Source: Candidatus Cloacimonadota bacterium
GTDB taxonomy: Bacteria; Muiribacteriota; UBA6191; JACPRK01
Reading direction: 5' to 3'
Length of the DNA stretch: 10,977 nucleotides
Assembly: GCA_021772705.1 (NCBI GenBank)
Contig: JAJFLN010000247.1
Coordinates: 1 to 10,977 of the forward strand
Program-made: the position numbers and the translations under genes
Notes under the pieces: generated by a model
Seen by the model: only the letters and a program-made list of their open reading frames with translations
Database searches by the model: none
Told to the model about the DNA's origin: nothing
In this document: one piece after another, positions 7,146 to 10,977 of the stretch
How the letters are laid out: every line of letters begins with the position of its first letter
Numbering within the stretch: position 1 is the first letter of the stretch

Positions 7146-7354
7146 AGCGGGGCCTAGTTTGCACCAGGCCCCGCTAAGGGTAGTTTGGGGTGGGGTTACC
7201 CCTGAGGCAGCCGCGCAGCGGCCCCATGATTATGTCACTCGCGAGCTGCCCGCCGGCAACCAGGGTCCCAGTCAGCAGCCAGCCGTTTTAATGGCCAGCC
7301 ACCTCCCAGGTCTCCAGTGAGAGTTCGGCCTTCTACTAGAAGGACGCGCTCAAG
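7146..7354 (-). repeat. Gene-abutting palindromic repeat element, copy A (behind immunity gene 2)
   Basis: Read on the minus strand, it begins at the stop codon of the small gene 7350-7661. The palindrome has arms at 7318-7334 and 7338-7354. The gene-distal arm matches the other copies, while the gene-proximal arm has six non-pairing positions. Closely similar to copy B over 7192-7334, including AGCCGTTTTAATGGCCAGCC and GTCTCCAGTGAGAGTTCG. It has the same GC hairpin (GCAGCCGC/GCGGCC at about 7208-7223) and the same TAAGGG next to the far-end hairpin. That hairpin, AGCGGGGCCT/AGGCCCCGCT (7146-7155, 7166-7175), is perfect but has no T-run on the minus strand. The base 5' of it (7132-7137) can pair with 7145-7150 instead, giving a competing hairpin. 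Confidence 0.85.
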
Positions 7355-7661
7355 CGGTTGTCCAGGTTAGATTGAGGTTGAATCGCTCGCAGCCTACAGG
7401 CTCGCCTCGGGTGAGGCAGACAAGAGTGGAATTCGCTTTTCTGACTATGTGTGCATGAATCCATCCTGGGCCTCCCTGCATTAGCTCATCGAAAAACTCG
7501 TCTAACTGACTCACGTCGACCGGTTGTGCCTCCGATAGCTCCTCAGGTGCAGGACGCCCACGAAAGTAGGAGATCGAGCCAAGATTGGAGGAGTCATAAT
7601 GCTCTCGAACACAATCGGCGACCGCAGAAAGTAGGTTGGAATTAAATTCTGAACTATTCAT
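7350..7661 (-). CDS. Small gene behind Rhs tip 2, candidate immunity protein
   Basis: A 103-aa acidic soluble protein that I do not recognise. The N-terminal half is polar and helical (DELMQ-type acidic helix around DVSQLDEFFDELMQGG), followed by a short beta-rich stretch (WIHAHIVRKANSTLVCLTRG). There is no signal peptide or membrane segment. I chose the ATG at 7659-7661, which has AGGA 5 nt upstream. A GTG at 7671-7673 overlapping the Rhs stop would add four residues. It begins 11 bp after the Rhs toxin stop, in the place where Rhs and other polymorphic-toxin loci carry the cognate immunity gene, so immunity against the preceding tip is the leading inference from position. The stop codon is part of the palindrome of repeat copy A. 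Confidence 0.7.
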   Translation of the reverse strand: MNSSEFNSNLLSAVADCVREHYDSSNLGSISYFRGRPAPEELSEAQPVDVSQLDEFFDELMQGGPGWIHAHIVRKANSTLVCLTRGEPVGCERFNLNLTWTTA

Positions 7662-7672
7662 TGGAATCCTCA

Positions 7673-9196
7673 CTAGTATGGTGATGGTATCGAGCCTACG
7701 ATACCTTGATTGAAAAGTCGATGCTGAGTTTCTGTCGTCATGAGAATCTGGCTTCCCTTGATACGACCACCAAAGCCCCTATAGTTGTTATCTTGATGCG
7801 GTGCGAAGTGCACGTTGTACTGTTCTTTTGTAACCAAAGAGATGATGATCATAGGGTCTTTGACCAAGCCTTCCCTTACCTCATAACGAGCCGGACTCAG
7901 TGCCTCCAAGGCCGTCGGAAGATGGGTAGTCACTGAAGTACTTCGTCCAGGAGTAAATGTCAATCCCGTTTGCATAATCGACAAATTATCCCGTCCAGAG
8001 CCGCGTATACTGCCGTGATATAGCGCGACCCTGTTGCCCTCGTCATCACATTCAGTGGCCGGTTGCGTCTTGCCGTAAGATTGAGCATTAACCTTGTCAG
8101 GCTGCATCTGGGACATTTTCAGGTCCCAATGCGGCCCCGCCATTTGAGGCGCACCACGCATGATGCTTAGCGAGGCTGGCGCCCCAACTGCGGCCACAAC
8201 GGTACCAACAAGAAGGCCAGCTTTTGCTTGGGGTGGGGCTGGCGAAGAGATTATCGCTTCAGCTGCAGCAATTGCTGCAGCGGCAGTCTGCTCCACGAAT
8301 AGACCGGCGGGGTCAGTGAAGTTCACCGGGTTGTTCCCGGCATAGACATGCATGTTGAGCCCCCCTGCAAATCCAATAGGGTCTCTATTGATAAACCGCC
8401 CCAGTGTGGACATCATCCAACGATGCCCCATCAGATAGAGCCCAGTGTCCCCGGTCTCGTCCTGCACCGAGGCACCACCCACAAACGTCTTCTGCGAGGT
8501 CACCCCAGTCGGCGGCGTGGATATCAGGTTCCCGTATTCGTCGAAGTCGTACGAACTCTGCACGACACCAGAGGCGTTGACAATCGAACGAACAGAGCCG
8601 AGGGCATCAGTGAGAAAGTAGTAGAAGTTTCCACTGCCGTCCTCAAAGCCCGCGATTCCGTGAGCTCGGATGTAGGTGATGGAAGTGGTCGCCTTGGCAA
8701 CCGCCGTCGACAGCCCCTCAGAGTACTCCGTGGTGGTCACAGAGTTAGAGTCGGTCTTCCGTCGCCTCATCCCGTTGATGCCATAGAGCGACTGGTGCTT
8801 GACAGTGGTCGTGGTCCCATCAAACTCGCTCACCTTGATGAGCTTGTTAAAGTCATCCCACTCGTAAGTAGTGGTGATGTTGGGCGTCTGGGTCTTGTCC
8901 AGGCGCGTCAACATATTCCCATCGTCGTCGCTAGTGAACGTTTCAATGCTCACAGCTCCGCCACCAGAATCCTTCTTCACCTCCGTGATGTTGTTGGCAT
9001 CGTCGTAGGTGTAAGTCAGCAAGTCACCGAGCGCCTGGAGGTCCAGAGCTATCCGGTTATCAGAAGCATCGTAAGAGTACAAACTCTGGACAACGCTGTC
9101 CTTGGTAACCTTCTCGAGCCTATCAAGCCAGTCATATTCGTAGTCCCACGTCAACAAAAAAGCGCCCCGGCGGACGAATGTCCGTCGAGGCGCCAC
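7673..9196 (-). pseudogene. Orphan Rhs core fragment with ADP-ribosyltransferase-like tip (probably silent)
   Basis: The open frame encodes 507 aa. Residues about 16-299 are the C-terminal part of an Rhs/YD-repeat shell (YSYDASDNRI, YTYDDANNITEV, YEWDDFNKLIKV) ending in the Rhs core signature DPIGFAGGLNMHVYAGNNPVNFTDPAGL. The tip, residues 300-507, has an Ala-rich hydrophobic segment (302-345) and then a domain starting ALYHGS (391-396) with GLTFTPGRSTS (411-421). This resembles the YHG(T/S) strand and S-T-S area of ADP-ribosyltransferase-fold toxins; the match is suggestive only. A full Rhs N-terminus is absent. The only upstream start (GTG 9194-9196) lies in a minus-strand terminator, and residues 1-14 are translated terminator. 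I therefore read it as a displaced orphan module, usable by recombination with a full-length Rhs gene. Intact frame and mostly synonymous differences from the upstream module argue against simple decay. Confidence 0.8.
9156..9193 (-). terminator. Rho-independent terminator at the junction of the two Rhs modules
   Basis: Read on the minus strand, GCGCCTCGACGGAC (9180-9193) pairs with GTCCGCCGGGGCGC (9162-9175) around a 4-nt loop, with one G-T wobble and one mismatch, and is followed directly by six T (9156-9161). It should end transcription arriving from the upstream Rhs/immunity module. It also forms the far-end hairpin of repeat copy B, and Rhs core sequence resumes just behind it. Confidence 0.82.
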
Positions 9197-9376
9197 TTTA
9201 AGGGCCGTTAGGAGTGGGGTTACCTCCGAGGCAGCCGCGGAGCGGCCTCATGGTCTGGTCTCTCGAGCTTCCCGCCGGCAACCAGGTTCCCAGTCAGCAG
9301 CCAGCCGTTTTAATGGCCAGCCGCTTCCCAGGTCTCCAGTGAGAGTTCGTCCTTCTCCGAGAAGGACGAACTCTCA
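9156..9376 (-). repeat. Gene-abutting palindromic repeat element, copy B (between the two Rhs modules)
   Basis: The best-preserved copy. Its first palindrome is perfect: TGAGAGTTCGTCCTTCT (minus strand, 9360-9376) and its exact complement at 9340-9356, loop of three bases. The TGA is the stop codon of the upstream small gene. Conserved blocks shared with copy A run from about 9213 to 9350. The GC hairpin GCCGC-GGA-GCGGC lies at 9234-9246. The far end is the T-run terminator at 9156-9193. Shared spacing, block order and orientation with copies A and C mark this as one element and not chance similarity. Confidence 0.88.
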
Positions 9377-9709
9377 TATGGTAGGATATTTCTTCTCGAG
9401 AAAGTCATGTTCGAGGTTTTCGAGGTCATCCATTTTCGAGTTAAACCAAGAACGTAAGCAGGCGATGGAGCAAAAGTAGAAGTCGAATTGTCCACCCGAC
9501 CCCGACTCCTTAGAGACCAAGTCTATAGAGAGCTTTCCACCACCCACATCAGCAGGTACCCGCCACGAACAGGTAAGATAGCTTAGCGCGTGGTCTCTCA
9601 TTCCTATATCCACGCCCTCGGTCGCGACATACGCGCCTCCCGACAAAATCACGAGTGGCTTTGCAGAGCTATAGGATTCTTGGCAACATTTCTGACATCG
9701 AATTTTCAA
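9374..9709 (-). CDS. Small cysteine-motif protein behind Rhs tip 1, candidate immunity protein
   Basis: A 111-aa protein starting LKIRCQKC. Cysteine pairs C5/C8 and C80/C84 (RCQKC and FYFCSIACLRSWF) look like a split zinc-binding treble clef or ribbon, and the C-terminus is an acidic helix. I chose the TTG at 9707-9709 because AGGAAAGG stands 9 nt upstream. An in-frame ATG at 9833-9835 overlaps the Rhs stop as TAATG and would add 42 residues, but that stretch contains a hairpin (9761-9785) and looks non-coding. It follows Rhs tip 1 directly, where the immunity gene is expected. Function as an antitoxin is inferred from position. Its stop codon opens the perfect palindrome of repeat copy B. 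Confidence 0.65.
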   Translation of the reverse strand: MKIRCQKCCQESYSSAKPLVILSGGAYVATEGVDIGMRDHALSYLTCSWRVPADVGGGKLSIDLVSKESGSGGQFDFYFCSIACLRSWFNSKMDDLENLEHDFLEKKYPTI

Positions 9710-9760
9710 TCCATTCGACCTTTCCTGGTAAGGGTCGCTGTATCTTATGCTTCTACCCGG

Positions 9761-9785
9761 GTTTGTCCGCTTTATGCGGATAAAC
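9761..9785. other. Hairpin between Rhs tip 1 and its downstream gene
   Basis: Ten-base arms GTTTGTCCGC and GCGGATAAAC pair with one mismatched position around a 5-nt loop. It lies in the gap between the Rhs stop (9835) and the preferred start of the next gene (9709), and could tune translation of the small gene. It supports reading this gap as non-coding. Confidence 0.45.
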
Positions 9786-9834
9786 TCCGTCGGCGATGAG
9801 GTGGCCGGTTGAGTGCAATCGGCCACCCCTGCCA

Positions 9835-10977
9835 TTAGTCGCAGTTTCTTCGATAGTCAAACTGTCTGTGAGGCGCAGGACGAGTTTGCCCGTACCTCTC
9901 CAATCGGGGAGAGGGTCCATCTTTTCCCGCGTGTGCAACTAGGGCATTCACGAGTAGCGCTCCTCCAATATACTGACCATAAGGCACGACCATGAGAACA
10001 GCTCCCAAAACAGCGCCCTCTAAAGTGCTCATAGCCTCTTCAGCAACGACCTGATCTCGATCCACTGGCTCAGCCGATGCGTACTTCGACAGAAATAGCG
10101 ATAACCCAATGGCCATCGTAAAGACGTTAAATCTCGAAGGTTGGGAGAATATTCGCTTGTACGTGAAAGGTTGCTGCGTTCTGATGGCCTCAGGAACGCC
10201 CACTTTAACGTCCATATTAGTGCCACCGAATTCGGTCTTTATTTGCTGGACAAACCTCTTGGTGTCCCTCTTCGAAAGCCTTCCAACCGAGCTTCCGGTC
10301 GTTCCCCTGCCGGGGCCATGAGGCGTCTTGACTATGTCGCCATTTGATAAGTCCACCTTGTTTCCAGCCATCGGCCCGGTTTCAATATGAGCGTGGGGGT
10401 CGCTGACGAACTTATCGGCATCGTTTAGGTGTATCTCAAAGACGATACCCCCTACGGAAAATTTTCTCAGCCCTTCCGGGTCCACAAAGTTCACCGGATT
10501 GTTTGCGGCATAGACGTGCATATTTAAGCCACCGGCAAAGCCAATAGGGTCCCTATTGATGAATCTTCCGTGTTCCGGCATCATCCAACGATGCCCCATT
10601 AAAAATAGGCCGGTGTCCCCGGTCTCATCTTGTACGGAAGCACCACCCACGAAGGTCTTCTGCGAAGTCACTCCAGTCGGTGGAGTGCTAATCAGGTTCC
10701 CGTATTCATCGAAGTCGTACGAGGACTGCACCACACCAGAGGCGTTCACAATCGACCTGACGGAGCCGAGAGCATCACTTAGAAAGTAGTAGAAATTCCC
10801 ACTGCCGTCCTCAAAACCCGCGATACCGTGAGCCCGGATGTAGGTAATGGAAGTGGTCGCCTTAGCCACCGCCGTCGACAGCCCCTCAGAATACTCAGTG
10901 GTGGTCACAGAGGCAGAATCGGTTTTGCGCCTTCGCATCCCATTGATTCCGTAGAGCGACTGGTGCTTGACAGTGGT
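9835..10977 (-). CDS. Rhs-family polymorphic toxin, C-terminal part (5' end outside the window)
   Basis: The frame stays open to the right edge, so the N-terminus is missing; the first in-window Met (10938) is internal to the core. The last 157 core residues match the orphan module at 7673-9196 with only nine differences, ending DPIGFAGGLNMHVYAANNPVNFVDPEGL near 10467. After this junction the two proteins are unrelated. The tip, about 210 aa, opens with a beta-rich part (VGGIVFEIHLNDAD, SDPHAHIETG) holding a His-x-His, and continues with two hydrophobic segments (FNVFTMAIGLSLFL and AVLGAVLMVVPYGQYIGGALL) that may insert in membranes. I cannot name the toxin activity; a faint likeness to DUF4160-type small proteins in the first part is not enough. 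Rhs shells are secreted, often by type VI systems, and deliver the tip into competitors. Its presumed immunity gene follows. Confidence 0.85.
   Translation of the reverse strand, partial: TTVKHQSLYGINGMRRRKTDSASVTTTEYSEGLSTAVAKATTSITYIRAHGIAGFEDGSGNFYYFLSDALGSVRSIVNASGVVQSSYDFDEYGNLISTPPTGVTSQKTFVGGASVQDETGDTGLFLMGHRWMMPEHGRFINRDPIGFAGGLNMHVYAANNPVNFVDPEGLRKFSVGGIVFEIHLNDADKFVSDPHAHIETGPMAGNKVDLSNGDIVKTPHGPGRGTTGSSVGRLSKRDTKRFVQQIKTEFGGTNMDVKVGVPEAIRTQQPFTYKRIFSQPSRFNVFTMAIGLSLFLSKYASAEPVDRDQVVAEEAMSTLEGAVLGAVLMVVPYGQYIGGALLVNALVAHAGKDGPSPRLERYGQTRPAPHRQFDYRRNCD

Noticed and set aside
8348..9211. 287-aa open frame on the plus strand opposite the Rhs core
   Set aside because: It is antisense to a clear Rhs core with family motifs; the plus-strand translation is Arg/Val/His-rich without recognisable motifs.
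5953..9376. The repeats as a CRISPR array or classical integron attC sites
   Set aside because: There are only three copies of over 200 bp separated by gene-sized DNA, with no cas genes. The lengths and palindromes do not fit attC sites and no IntI-type integrase with its extra motif is present.
9710..9835. N-terminal 42 residues of the small gene behind Rhs tip 1
   Set aside because: No ribosome-binding site suits the ATG at 9835, the region has a hairpin at 9761-9785, and the TTG at 9709 has a strong leader. The TAATG overlap with the Rhs stop keeps some doubt.

Overview
The window is an accessory, mobile-element-rich piece of a bacterial chromosome or large integrative element. Several genes use GTG or TTG starts and Shine-Dalgarno-like leaders are recognisable. 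No rRNA, tRNA or taxon-specific gene is present, so I do not assign a phylum; an environmental, probably Gram-negative bacterium with many Rhs genes is the most I would say.

Layout. (1) 68-2560, minus strand: three overlapping tyrosine recombinase genes read in the order 307, 295 and 230 aa, coupled by 4-bp and 8-bp overlaps, like the 'recombinase in trio' (RIT) elements. The first two have complete R-K-HxxR-H-Y active sites. The third lacks the C-terminal catalytic half. (2) 2838-5444, minus: an 868-aa CHC2 zinc finger + TOPRIM primase fused to a P-loop ATPase, probably the replication protein of a mobile element. (3) 5445-5603: a divergent control region with two inverted repeats, between the primase and a plus-strand XRE-type repressor (5604-5951). 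(4) 5952-6477: about 500 bp of non-coding, hairpin-rich DNA leading to a 192-aa catalytic-domain-only tyrosine recombinase (6478-7056, plus) with its own terminator. (5) 7057-7349: four consecutive hairpins and a repeat. (6) 7350-10977, minus: two tandem Rhs modules, each made of an Rhs core 3' part, a different C-terminal tip, a small candidate immunity gene and a copy of the same repeat. The upstream module runs off the right edge.

The most interesting pattern is an approximately 210-230 bp element present three times (5953-6180, 7146-7354, 9156-9376). In every copy it starts at, or within a few bases of, the stop codon of a gene (XRE repressor, immunity 2, immunity 1). The gene-side end is a 17-3-17 palindrome, perfect in one copy. 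Conserved blocks and a small GC hairpin follow, and the far end is a second hairpin whose sequence differs while its pairing is kept. Orientation is fixed relative to the upstream gene. This resembles the way integron attC sites sit behind cassette genes, and a minimal tyrosine recombinase lies between two of the copies. I propose a gene-cassette or 3'-end element, unproven, that moves or regulates toxin/immunity and regulator genes.

The downstream Rhs module looks like a silent orphan: its core begins directly after a strong minus-strand terminator, and the only available start codon lies inside that terminator. The third recombinase, the orphan module and the paired toxin/immunity organisation all point to a region shaped by repeated recombination.
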